From assembly GCA_024686055.1 (NCBI GenBank), contig JAIBDV010000090.1, forward strand, positions 1 through 9,327: DNA of 9,327 nucleotides. Direction: 5' to 3'. A program made the translations under genes and the position numbers. This document shows, one piece after another, positions 1 to 6,194 of the stretch (position 1 is its first letter; each line of letters begins with the position of its first letter). Below the pieces are notes generated by a model, which worked only from the letters and a program-made list of their open reading frames with translations, did no database searches and was not told where the DNA came from. This DNA is from Neptuniibacter sp. (GTDB lineage: Bacteria > Pseudomonadota > Gammaproteobacteria > Pseudomonadales > Balneatricaceae).

Positions 1-110
1 CCATGTACTACGAAGGCGACCCGCTGCCACAAGGCCTGAAACTGCAGGAAATACGCCCCACCGCCTTGATACTCAGCCATAACGGGCAACTGTTCCAGCT
101 CAGCCCCTGA
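1..110 (+). CDS. gspB: GspB-like T2SS accessory protein, C-terminal end (5' truncated by the window)
   Basis: Only the last 35 or so residues are present, reading in frame from base 3 to a TGA at 108-110. They read MYYEGDPLPQGLKLQEIRP, then a short beta-like tail ending NGQLFQLSP. The pattern Y-x-E-G-D, then G-L-x-L-x-E-I, then an apolar strand, N-G-Q and F-x-L is typical of the C-terminal domain of GspB proteins (T2SSB family). In characterised systems GspB works with the ATPase GspA to help insert or assemble the secretin in the outer membrane. The position just upstream of a T2SS operon on the same strand supports this. The family call rests on a short segment; a GspC-type HR domain or a PilP-like domain has a related rhythm. 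The ATG at base 3 is probably an internal methionine, so the true start lies outside the window. Confidence 0.68.
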   Translation, partial: MYYEGDPLPQGLKLQEIRPTALILSHNGQLFQLSP

Positions 111-112
111 GC

Positions 113-119
113 AAGGAGA
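113..119 (+). promoter_or_regulatory. Strong ribosome binding site in front of the response-regulator remnant
   Basis: AAGGAGA lies 8 nt before the ATG at 128 and immediately after the gspB stop codon. It is as good as any other Shine-Dalgarno sequence in the window (compare AAGGAGAT before gspL). It fixes the start of the broken gene that follows and means the first 22 codons may still be translated. Confidence 0.6.
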
Positions 120-127
120 CACTGTCG

Positions 128-355
128 ATGGAAAGCCTCTTTCGTGTTGTGCTGGCCGATGATCTAAACCTCAGCCCGAAAACCATCAAAGAGTAGCCTG
201 TGAATCTGATAGCAAAACTGGAACTTCGCAGCGTTTCGGCACTCACCACCTATAACCATCGAGAACGGCCGAGTCTCCGTGTAAAGGCAGTAAGAACAGG
301 GAAATTTTTCCCGCCAAACGACACATTTCCCGACCGATTTGACCTTGGGTACTGA
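128..355 (+). pseudogene. Remnant of a NarL/FixJ-family response regulator (internal deletion plus in-frame TAG)
   Basis: One frame runs from ATG 128 to TGA 353-355, interrupted only by TAG at 194-196. The first 12 codons give MESLFRVVLADD, which looks like strand 1 and the acidic pair of a receiver domain. The next codons give LNLSPKTIKE, a LuxR/NarL-type DNA-recognition helix. After the TAG the same frame continues PVNLIAKLELRSVSALTTY (197-253), which matches the rest of such a helix-turn-helix (the usual N-I-x-x-K-L-x-x-R-S and A-L-x-x-Y pattern). Codons after about 253 no longer resemble the family. An intact protein is about 200-220 residues, so roughly 150 codons seem to be lost between D12 and L13, near base 163/164. 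No phosphoacceptor Asp or most of the receiver remains, so it cannot act as a response regulator. The family is assigned from motif memory, not from a search. It could still yield a 22-residue peptide, because the ribosome binding site is intact. Confidence 0.62.
299..312 (+). repeat. Short AT-centred palindrome
   Basis: GGGAAA and TTTCCC flank a 2-nt centre. As RNA this would be a weak 5-bp stem (GGGAA/TTCCC) with a 4-nt loop and no following run of T, so it is a poor terminator. The half-site TTTCCCG recurs at 326-332. It could be an operator upstream of the gspE promoter or simply chance in a more AT-rich spacer. Confidence 0.25.
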
Positions 356-368
356 CCAGGCTTTTAAC
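339..368 (+). promoter_or_regulatory. Possible sigma70 promoter for the gspE operon
   Basis: TTGACC at 339-344 matches the -35 consensus at five of six bases. TTTAAC at 363-368 matches the -10 consensus at four of six, with an 18-nt spacer. Transcription would start near 375, giving a leader of about 40 nt before gspE. This is the only spacer in the window long enough for a main operon promoter. The -10 match is modest, so the site is tentative. Confidence 0.3.
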
Positions 369-417
369 ACACTACCAACCGTGCTGACTCAACCGATCAA
401 CCAGTGGAGGGCTAAAG

Positions 418-2145
418 ATGCAGAGAGTTACGCCAGTTCACCAGCCACCGCCTCTTGAAGAACTCCTGACGCCCTGGCTGCAAAAGCACGCCAACCTCAG
501 CAGCGGCGAATGTCAGCATATTGTTAAACTCTGGCAGGAAAAACAGCATGAAACCGGACTGCCTCAGCTGTTGCTGAAACTGGGCACGGTCTCGGCGGCT
601 GACCTGAGCATGGGCCTGGCCGAACTGCTACAACTGCCGCAGCTTGAGCCCCGTCATTACCCGCGAGAAGCACTCTGCAGCGACGCCCTGTCAGCCGGTT
701 TTCTGCAACGCCACCGTGTATTGCCCATCGCCGAAAGCGAACAGCAGATCACCCTGGCCATGACCGACCCCAGCAACGAACTGGCCGTGCAAAGTGTCGC
801 CCTGGCCTGCCAGAAAACCGTCCGCCGGATCGTCGCCGACGACAGCACCCTGCAACAGCTCTACGACGACCTGTACGGCAGCAGCAACTCAGCCATGGAT
901 CAACTGCTGGGGGATCTGGATGGCAACACTGACCATCAGGATGTTAACGTTGACCAGCTGCGTGATATGGCCAGCGAAGCGCCGGTCATCCGGCTGGTCA
1001 ACCTGCTTATCCACAGCGCTGTGGAGCGTAACGCCTCTGACATCCATATAGAGCCGTTCGAACACAGCCTCACCGTCCGGCTGCGCTGTGATGGCATCCT
1101 GCAGACAATCGACGCGCCCCCGGCACAAATGAACACTGCCGTTATCTCGCGAATCAAAATCATGGCCGGGCTGGATATCGCCGAACGACGCCTGCCCCAG
1201 GATGGCCGCATAAACCTGCGGGTGCAGGGCAGCCAGCTCGACATCCGGGTATCCACCGTGCCCTGCGTCCATGGCGAGTCGGTTGTGATGCGTTTACTGC
1301 GCCGCGACAACCTGATTCTGGCGTTTGAACAACTGGGGCTCAGCCCGGCACAACACACTCAGCTCAACCAGCTGCTGGCCCAGCCTAACGGTTTACTGAT
1401 TGTCTCAGGGCCAACGGGGAGCGGCAAAACCACCAGCCTGTACACCGCCCTGCGTCAGCTCAATACGCCCGAGCGCAAAATCATCACCGTTGAAGACCCG
1501 GTCGAGTACAAGCTCGATGGTATCAACCAGATTCAGGTTAATAACACCATTGGTCTGAGCTTCGCCAGCGCCCTGCGCACCATCGTCCGCCAGGACCCGG
1601 ACATCATCATGGTCGGCGAAATTCGCGACCAGCAGGCCGCGGAAATCTGTGTCCAGTCCGCCCTGACCGGCCACCTGGTGCTCTCCACTCTGCATACCAA
1701 TCAGGCCGCAGGCTGTATCACCCGATTACTGGAGATGGGTGTCGCTGACTACCTGCTGACCTCCACCCTGCTGGCCGCCGTGGGCCAGCGCCTGGTGCGC
1801 AAACTGTGCCACCATTGCGCCCAGCCTTTCAGCCCGTCGGCAGAATTGCGTCAAACCCTCCGTCTGGCCTGCCCGGATACCGCTGACGACACGCTGAGGC
1901 TCTACCAGCCCGGAGGCTGTGACCACTGCAGTCAGAGCGGCTATCAGGGCCGCGTCGCCCTGATGGAGATCCTGCCGGTCAGCGATGTCATTCAGCAGCT
2001 GATTCTGCAACAGGCCGACGCCCATCAGTTACAGCAGGCCGCCGTGGCCGAAGGCATGCTCACCCTGTATGTCGACGGTTGCCAGAAAGTCATTGCCGGG
2101 CTGACCACCTTCGAGGAGGTCCTGCGGGTCACGCGGGAGGAATAA
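418..2145 (+). CDS. gspE: T2SS assembly ATPase GspE
   Basis: This 575-residue protein is the cytoplasmic hexameric ATPase that powers pseudopilus assembly; it docks on GspL and GspF. An N-terminal domain spans about residues 60-155. The N2 core begins near 187 (EAPVIRLVNLLIHSA, then ASDIHIEP). Visible motifs are Walker A GPTGSGKT (331-338, Lys337), an Asp box ITVEDPVEY (356-364), Walker B DPDIIMVGEIRD (393-404, Glu401) and a His box TGHLVLSTLHTN (417-428). Four cysteines, C464-x2-C467 and C501-x2-C504, form the zinc-binding motif typical of GspE and absent from most PilB/PilT proteins. All catalytic motifs look intact. The start is supported by GGAGG at 406-410, 7 nt before the ATG. It is the first gene of the contiguous operon, and gspF follows after one base. 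Confidence 0.97.
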   Translation: MQRVTPVHQPPPLEELLTPWLQKHANLSSGECQHIVKLWQEKQHETGLPQLLLKLGTVSAADLSMGLAELLQLPQLEPRHYPREALCSDALSAGFLQRHRVLPIAESEQQITLAMTDPSNELAVQSVALACQKTVRRIVADDSTLQQLYDDLYGSSNSAMDQLLGDLDGNTDHQDVNVDQLRDMASEAPVIRLVNLLIHSAVERNASDIHIEPFEHSLTVRLRCDGILQTIDAPPAQMNTAVISRIKIMAGLDIAERRLPQDGRINLRVQGSQLDIRVSTVPCVHGESVVMRLLRRDNLILAFEQLGLSPAQHTQLNQLLAQPNGLLIVSGPTGSGKTTSLYTALRQLNTPERKIITVEDPVEYKLDGINQIQVNNTIGLSFASALRTIVRQDPDIIMVGEIRDQQAAEICVQSALTGHLVLSTLHTNQAAGCITRLLEMGVADYLLTSTLLAAVGQRLVRKLCHHCAQPFSPSAELRQTLRLACPDTADDTLRLYQPGGCDHCSQSGYQGRVALMEILPVSDVIQQLILQQADAHQLQQAAVAEGMLTLYVDGCQKVIAGLTTFEEVLRVTREE

Positions 2146-2146
2146 T

Positions 2147-3331
2147 ATGCCGCTATTTCAGTTCAAGGCATTAACCCAGGGAGGCGAGCTACAGGAAGGC
2201 GAAATACAGGCTTCGGATGAGCAAAGCGCACTACTGGCACTGGAGGCCCGTGGCCATATTCCATTGAGTGCGACGGCCCAGCAACAACGACAACCACGCA
2301 GTAACGCAGATCAGCAGACAGAACAGTTTACCCAGCAATTAATGTATCTGCTGGAGGCTGGCATCACCCTGGAACGCGCCCTGGACATGCTCCAGAAACA
2401 CCCCGACCTGACCCGCCAGCTGCCGCTGAGTGATATTCTGCAGGCCCTGCGCAGCGGCCAGTCATTCAGCCAGGCGCTGGCCAGCTACCCCACCCTGTTC
2501 AGCCCGCTCTATCTGAGCCTGATCCAGGCGGCGGAAGCCACCGGGGATCTGGCCGAAGGGCTGATCACCCTGCACCGCTACCAGCAACACAGCCGACAGC
2601 TCAAAGAAACCCTGTCTGGCGCGCTGATCTACCCGATGATCCTCAGCCTGGTTTCCATCGCCTCCATCCTGATCATACTGCTGTTTGTGATTCCGCAGTT
2701 TGCCGAAATTCTCGATGGCATGCGCCAGACACTGCCCTTTCATACCCAGCTGATTCTGGATGTGAGTGCCGGGTTGCGCAGCCAGGGCCACTGGTGGGCA
2801 CTGGGACTGGCGGGCGCATTGATGCTGCTGAGCCTTGCCCAGCGCAGCCCCGCCCTGATACCCCTGCTGGACAGCTGCAAGCTGAAACTGCCCATCATCG
2901 GCACACTGCTGATCGATGCTGAACTGTCCCGCTTTAACCGCAGCCTGGGCACTCTGCTGAGTAAAGGCACCCCCATGCTGTCCGCCCTGCAGATCGCCCG
3001 CCAGACGCTACAGCTCAAACCCCTGCAACAGCTGTTTGCCCACAGCCATCAGCAGCTGCGCGATGGCCAGCAACTCTCACCTCTGCTGGCCGCCACACCA
3101 CAGATTCCGGCCATGATGACGCAGCTGGTGCAGGTGGGTGAAGAGACTGGCCAGCTAGGATCCATGCTAGTCAAACTGGCCGACATCCAGGATCGCCAGA
3201 TCAGCACCCAGTTACGCAAACTGATCAGCATCCTGGAACCCCTGTTGATCATCAGCCTGGGACTGATCATCGCCCTGCTGGTGCTGTCCATGCTGTCCGC
3301 CATTATCGGCATCAACAACATCAGTTTCTGA
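2147..3331 (+). CDS. gspF: T2SS inner-membrane platform protein GspF
   Basis: This 394-residue polytopic protein forms the centre of the inner-membrane platform and is thought to couple GspE motion to pseudopilin extraction. Two T2SSF (PilC/GspF) domains are visible at about residues 58-181 and 259-380. Each shows the family pattern L-x-x-G (EAGITLERAL in the first, SKGTPMLSAL in the second) and GE/AE-x-TG (QAAEATGDLAEGL, QVGEETGQLGSML). Hydrophobic membrane segments lie near 160-183, 214-231 and 361-387. The N-terminus FQFKALTQGGELQEGEI is typical of the family. Its ribosome binding site, GGGAGGA at 2135-2141, lies inside the end of gspE, so the two are translated together. Length and order are normal for GspF. 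Confidence 0.97.
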   Translation: MPLFQFKALTQGGELQEGEIQASDEQSALLALEARGHIPLSATAQQQRQPRSNADQQTEQFTQQLMYLLEAGITLERALDMLQKHPDLTRQLPLSDILQALRSGQSFSQALASYPTLFSPLYLSLIQAAEATGDLAEGLITLHRYQQHSRQLKETLSGALIYPMILSLVSIASILIILLFVIPQFAEILDGMRQTLPFHTQLILDVSAGLRSQGHWWALGLAGALMLLSLAQRSPALIPLLDSCKLKLPIIGTLLIDAELSRFNRSLGTLLSKGTPMLSALQIARQTLQLKPLQQLFAHSHQQLRDGQQLSPLLAATPQIPAMMTQLVQVGEETGQLGSMLVKLADIQDRQISTQLRKLISILEPLLIISLGLIIALLVLSMLSAIIGINNISF

Positions 3332-3348
3332 TAACCAAGGAGCCACCG

Positions 3349-3816
3349 ATGCACCCGACCCACAACATTCGCCAGACCTCTAAGGCGATCCATGATTCTA
3401 AGGTACTGAGAAGTCATGGCTTCACCCTGCTTGAACTGTTAGTGGTACTGATCATTCTGGGCCTGCTGGCCGGTCTGGTCGGCCCTCAGGTAATGGACCA
3501 GCTCGGGGGTGCCAAATCAAAAACCGCCCGCCTGCAAATGGAAGAACTCGGCGCGGCGCTGGATCTCTACCGGCTGGAAGTGGGCCGTTACCCGGACAGC
3601 AGTCAGGGGCTCAATGCACTGATCAGCAAGCCGCTTAACGCCGCCGGCTGGAATGGCCCCTATCTGAAGAAAAAAGTGATCCGCAACGATCCCTGGGGCG
3701 TGCCCTACGTTTACCTGAGCCCCGGCAGCAATGCCCCCTACGAGATCACCAGTCTGGGCGGTGATCAGCAGCCGGGCGGTGAGGGTGAAAACAAAGACAT
3801 GAACAGCTGGGAATAG
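3349..3816 (+). CDS. gspG: Major pseudopilin GspG
   Basis: This 155-residue preprotein is the main subunit of the periplasmic pseudopilus. The prepilin peptidase site is RSHG^FTLLELLVV: cleavage after Gly24 leaves Phe25 as residue +1 and Glu29 as the conserved Glu+5. A hydrophobic helix follows (about 25-46). The body has GspG hallmarks: RYPDSSQGLNAL, WNGPYLKK, DPWGVPY and the C-terminal loop TSLGGD...GGEGEN with Asp139 and Asp150, the region that binds calcium in studied GspG proteins. Mature length is about 131 residues, normal for the family. AAGGAG at 3337-3342 supports this ATG. The 24-residue leader is long for a pseudopilin, and no in-frame ATG or GTG lies closer to the cleavage site. 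A prepilin peptidase must be encoded elsewhere. Confidence 0.97.
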   Translation: MHPTHNIRQTSKAIHDSKVLRSHGFTLLELLVVLIILGLLAGLVGPQVMDQLGGAKSKTARLQMEELGAALDLYRLEVGRYPDSSQGLNALISKPLNAAGWNGPYLKKKVIRNDPWGVPYVYLSPGSNAPYEITSLGGDQQPGGEGENKDMNSWE

Positions 3817-3825
3817 GCATTAATC

Positions 3826-4251
3826 ATGCGATGCCAGCAACGGGGCTTTACCCTGCTCGAACTGCTAGTGGTGCTGATTATTGCCAGCGCCATGGCTGCG
3901 ATCGCCGCGCCCAGTTTCGAGCAACTGCTCAGCCGGGTACGTTTCGCCCAGCAGGGCAGCGAACTGGTTAGCCTGTTACAACAACAGGCCCAGCACGCCC
4001 GGCACAGCGGCCAGCCACGCCAGCTGACGCTTGAGCCCGGCCAGATACTGCTTGATCAGCAGCCTCTGCTGCACCTGCCAGAAGGGACCACCCTGCAGTG
4101 GCAACCCGACCGCCCCGGTGCCGCTCTGACCTTCTTTCGTGACGGCAGCAACAGTGGCGGGAAGATACAGCTCAGCAACGGCCAGCAACAGCAGCAGATC
4201 AGCCTGCACTGGTTAACCGGCGAGGTAAAACTCGATGCCCATCAGACTTAA
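3826..4251 (+). CDS. gspH: Minor pseudopilin GspH
   Basis: This 141-residue preprotein is a minor pseudopilin thought to join the tip complex to the GspG filament. The short leader ends at Gly7 (QQRG^FTLLELLVVLII), with Glu12 as Glu+5, followed by a transmembrane helix. The soluble domain is beta-rich and contains FFRDGSNSGG (103-112), the most conserved GspH signature. It is rich in glutamine, including a run of five at 120-124. No good ribosome binding site precedes the ATG: the stop of gspG lies 10 nt upstream, so translation probably depends on termination of gspG. The last 17 nt overlap gspI. Confidence 0.92.
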   Translation: MRCQQRGFTLLELLVVLIIASAMAAIAAPSFEQLLSRVRFAQQGSELVSLLQQQAQHARHSGQPRQLTLEPGQILLDQQPLLHLPEGTTLQWQPDRPGAALTFFRDGSNSGGKIQLSNGQQQQQISLHWLTGEVKLDAHQT

Positions 4252-4681
4252 CCCCCAGGCCCGACACCGGCGTTATTCGCAATCGGGGTTCAGCCTGCTG
4301 GAAGTACTGGTCGCACTGGTCATCGCCGCCATGGTCTGCGGGCTGGCGTTTAAGGTGATCGGCAATGCCAGCCGCACCGCCGCCACCAGTCAGGATTACC
4401 AGAGCGGGCTGCAACTGGCCGATGCTCAGCTGGCGCGGATCGCCCTGCAGCCAGAGAAATGGCTGGGTCAGCACCAGGGCACCCTGCCGCCGCACTTTTA
4501 CTGGCAGGCACAGGTCAGCCACTGGCAGAGCCAAGCCGATCAACCCACCAGCCCCGACTGGGCCCTCTACCGGATTGATCTGCAGCTGGGCTGGACGGGC
4601 CGGGCTGAACCGCCCGTGCGCCTCTCAACCCTGCGCCTGTCCCATGCCAGCGCGCGTCCCGACACGATGGCAGCACCATGA
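4235..4681 (+). CDS. gspI: Minor pseudopilin GspI
   Basis: This 148-residue preprotein belongs to the tip complex (GspH-I-J-K) that starts pseudopilus assembly. Cleavage is predicted after Gly18 (SQSG^FSLLEVLVALVIAAM), with Glu23 as Glu+5. The EVLVALVI core is typical of GspI. Downstream, LADAQLARIA (61-70) corresponds to the helix motif usually seen in this family. The gene starts inside gspH, with GAGG at 4222-4225 placed 9 nt before the ATG, and its stop overlaps the gspJ start as ATGA. The 18-residue leader and a short C-terminal tail make it slightly longer than many GspI proteins. Confidence 0.9.
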   Translation: MPIRLNPQARHRRYSQSGFSLLEVLVALVIAAMVCGLAFKVIGNASRTAATSQDYQSGLQLADAQLARIALQPEKWLGQHQGTLPPHFYWQAQVSHWQSQADQPTSPDWALYRIDLQLGWTGRAEPPVRLSTLRLSHASARPDTMAAP

Positions 4682-5280
4682 CCCGCCAGCGTGGCTTTAC
4701 TTTGCTAGAACTGATGCTGGCATTGCTGATCAGCACCGCCCTGCTGGCACTGCTCTATCAGGGCGTCAGCCAGAGTCTGCAACAGTGGCAGCGCAGCAGC
4801 AGTATTGCCCAGCACAGCAGCCAGCAATACCGGCTCAATCAGCACCTGCGCCAGCAGCTCAGCCAGGCTCTACGGGTCAAAAACATCGATCGCCAGCCAG
4901 TGTTTCAGGGCGACAGTCAGCAGCTGGCATTTATTGCCGCTATCGACCATCCGGCCCGCAGCGGCCTGTATCACTATCAGCTGGCCCACCACCGCAATCC
5001 CGATGATCAGTATAAATTCACGCTCAACATTCGTCGCTGGACGCTAAACCCGACGGAACCTGCGCCCTCAGAAAGGTTCCAACTCTACACCGGGCCCAGC
5101 CCAGTACTGATTGAATATGCCAGTCAGAACAGGGATGGCAGTCTGGAATGGCATGCCCAGTGGCAACAGCAGCGAAGCCTGCCCGCCCTGGTCCGGCTCA
5201 GCCAGCCCGACAACCCGTCGCATGCCCATGGATGGCCGGAACAACTGATCGAGATAAAGAGCCCACACCATGTACGCTAA
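4678..5280 (+). CDS. gspJ: Minor pseudopilin GspJ
   Basis: This 200-residue preprotein belongs to the pseudopilus tip complex with GspI and GspK. The leader is six residues: MTRQRG^FTLLELMLALLIS, with Glu11 as Glu+5. A membrane helix runs to about residue 29, followed by a helical stalk rich in Q and S and a beta-rich domain. Size and position between gspI and gspK fit GspJ. Translation appears coupled: the ATG overlaps the gspI stop by 4 nt and no clear ribosome binding site is present. The last 11 nt overlap the proposed gspK start. Confidence 0.9.
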   Translation: MTRQRGFTLLELMLALLISTALLALLYQGVSQSLQQWQRSSSIAQHSSQQYRLNQHLRQQLSQALRVKNIDRQPVFQGDSQQLAFIAAIDHPARSGLYHYQLAHHRNPDDQYKFTLNIRRWTLNPTEPAPSERFQLYTGPSPVLIEYASQNRDGSLEWHAQWQQQRSLPALVRLSQPDNPSHAHGWPEQLIEIKSPHHVR

Positions 5281-6178
5281 GCAACGGCAACCGATGGATC
5301 AACAGGCGCAGCACCGGCAGCAGGGTGCGGCACTGATTTCCGTGCTCTGGTTAAGTGTTGTACTGACGCTGATTGCCACCACAATGACAGCGCAGCAACG
5401 CAACCAGATTGATACCGTGCGCCAGCAACAGAGCCAGCTCAGCGCCCACCATGCACTGGCCGGGGCAGAACAGTGGCTGCTCTACCAGATACTGACCCAT
5501 AACATCAGCACCCGACACCCCGAGCTTGCACTGCCCCAGCCCTGGCAGTTTAACGGCTACCAGATCAGCCTTCAGCTGCAACCCGAAGATCACCGGATGA
5601 ACCTGAACTTTGCCCAGTCAGCCGCACTGATGCAGTTACTCAACGCCCTGCACCTTGCCTTGCCAGAACAGCAGACACTGGCTGACCGGATCATGGACTG
5701 GCGTGACCGCGACGACCTGCTCCGCCCTCAGGGGGCCGAAGCCGCTGAATATGCCGCGCACAATCAGACTGAACCGCCAGCCAACCGGCCCTTTGCTCAT
5801 ATCAGTGAGCTGCAGCAGGTGCTGGGCCTGAGCCCGACACTGGCCTGGCAGATGCAGCCGTTTGTCTCGCTGCACAGTCGCGCTGGACGCGTGAATCCTC
5901 TGCTGCTCCAGGCACTGCAACAGCAGGACCCACTTGACCCCATGGATGATCTGCCCGTCACTAAAGCGCTACTGGGGGGCAGTCCGGCCCTGAGTAACAC
6001 CTGGCACCTGCAGCTGGATGCCTGGCGCGATGGCCAGTTTATTGCTGCACTGGATTCCGTACAGCGCCAGAGAGCCATCGCTGTGGCTCGCCCTTTTGCG
6101 ACCCTGAGCTGGCAGCTACAGGGCCACCCCGTCAACGCCCCACTCACAACCGTCGGCGTGCCTGACCCACACCGCTAA
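5270..6178 (+). CDS. gspK: Minor pseudopilin GspK (tip protein)
   Basis: This 302-residue preprotein is the large minor pseudopilin that caps the tip. The predicted cleavage is QQG^AALISVLWLSVV after Gly19. As is usual for GspK, position +5 is not Glu (here it is Ser24), which fits a protein that sits above all other subunits. Conserved GspK elements are RMNLNFAQ (109-116), DRIMDWRDRDD (139-149) followed by PQGAEAAEY (153-161), and a helical SELQQVLG region near 179-186. The start has only a weak ribosome binding site; Met9 (base 5294) is an alternative that would leave a shorter leader. It overlaps gspJ by 11 nt, and gspL follows after 16 nt. Confidence 0.93.
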   Translation: MYAKQRQPMDQQAQHRQQGAALISVLWLSVVLTLIATTMTAQQRNQIDTVRQQQSQLSAHHALAGAEQWLLYQILTHNISTRHPELALPQPWQFNGYQISLQLQPEDHRMNLNFAQSAALMQLLNALHLALPEQQTLADRIMDWRDRDDLLRPQGAEAAEYAAHNQTEPPANRPFAHISELQQVLGLSPTLAWQMQPFVSLHSRAGRVNPLLLQALQQQDPLDPMDDLPVTKALLGGSPALSNTWHLQLDAWRDGQFIAALDSVQRQRAIAVARPFATLSWQLQGHPVNAPLTTVGVPDPHR

Positions 6179-6194
6179 GCGCAAGGAGATCACC

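Noticed and set aside
299..312. Intrinsic terminator after gspB
   Set aside because: The stem is only five pairs, mostly weak beyond GGG/CCC, and no T-run follows.
164..370. A 68-codon - strand frame in the gspB-gspE spacer
   Set aside because: It has a GTG start without a ribosome binding site, no recognisable motif, and it lies opposite the response-regulator remnant.
889..1358. Two long - strand frames (889-1272 and 936-1358) opposite gspE
   Set aside because: They are antisense to conserved GspE sequence and show no family motif; long chance frames are common in GC-rich genes.
4365..5006. A 213-codon + strand frame across the gspI-gspJ junction
   Set aside because: It is rich in Pro, Ala and Arg as expected of an off-frame reading, and conflicts with two clear pseudopilin genes.
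5270..5360. Missing Glu+5 in GspK as a sign of damage
   Set aside because: Lack of Glu at +5 is the normal state of GspK, which caps the pseudopilus.
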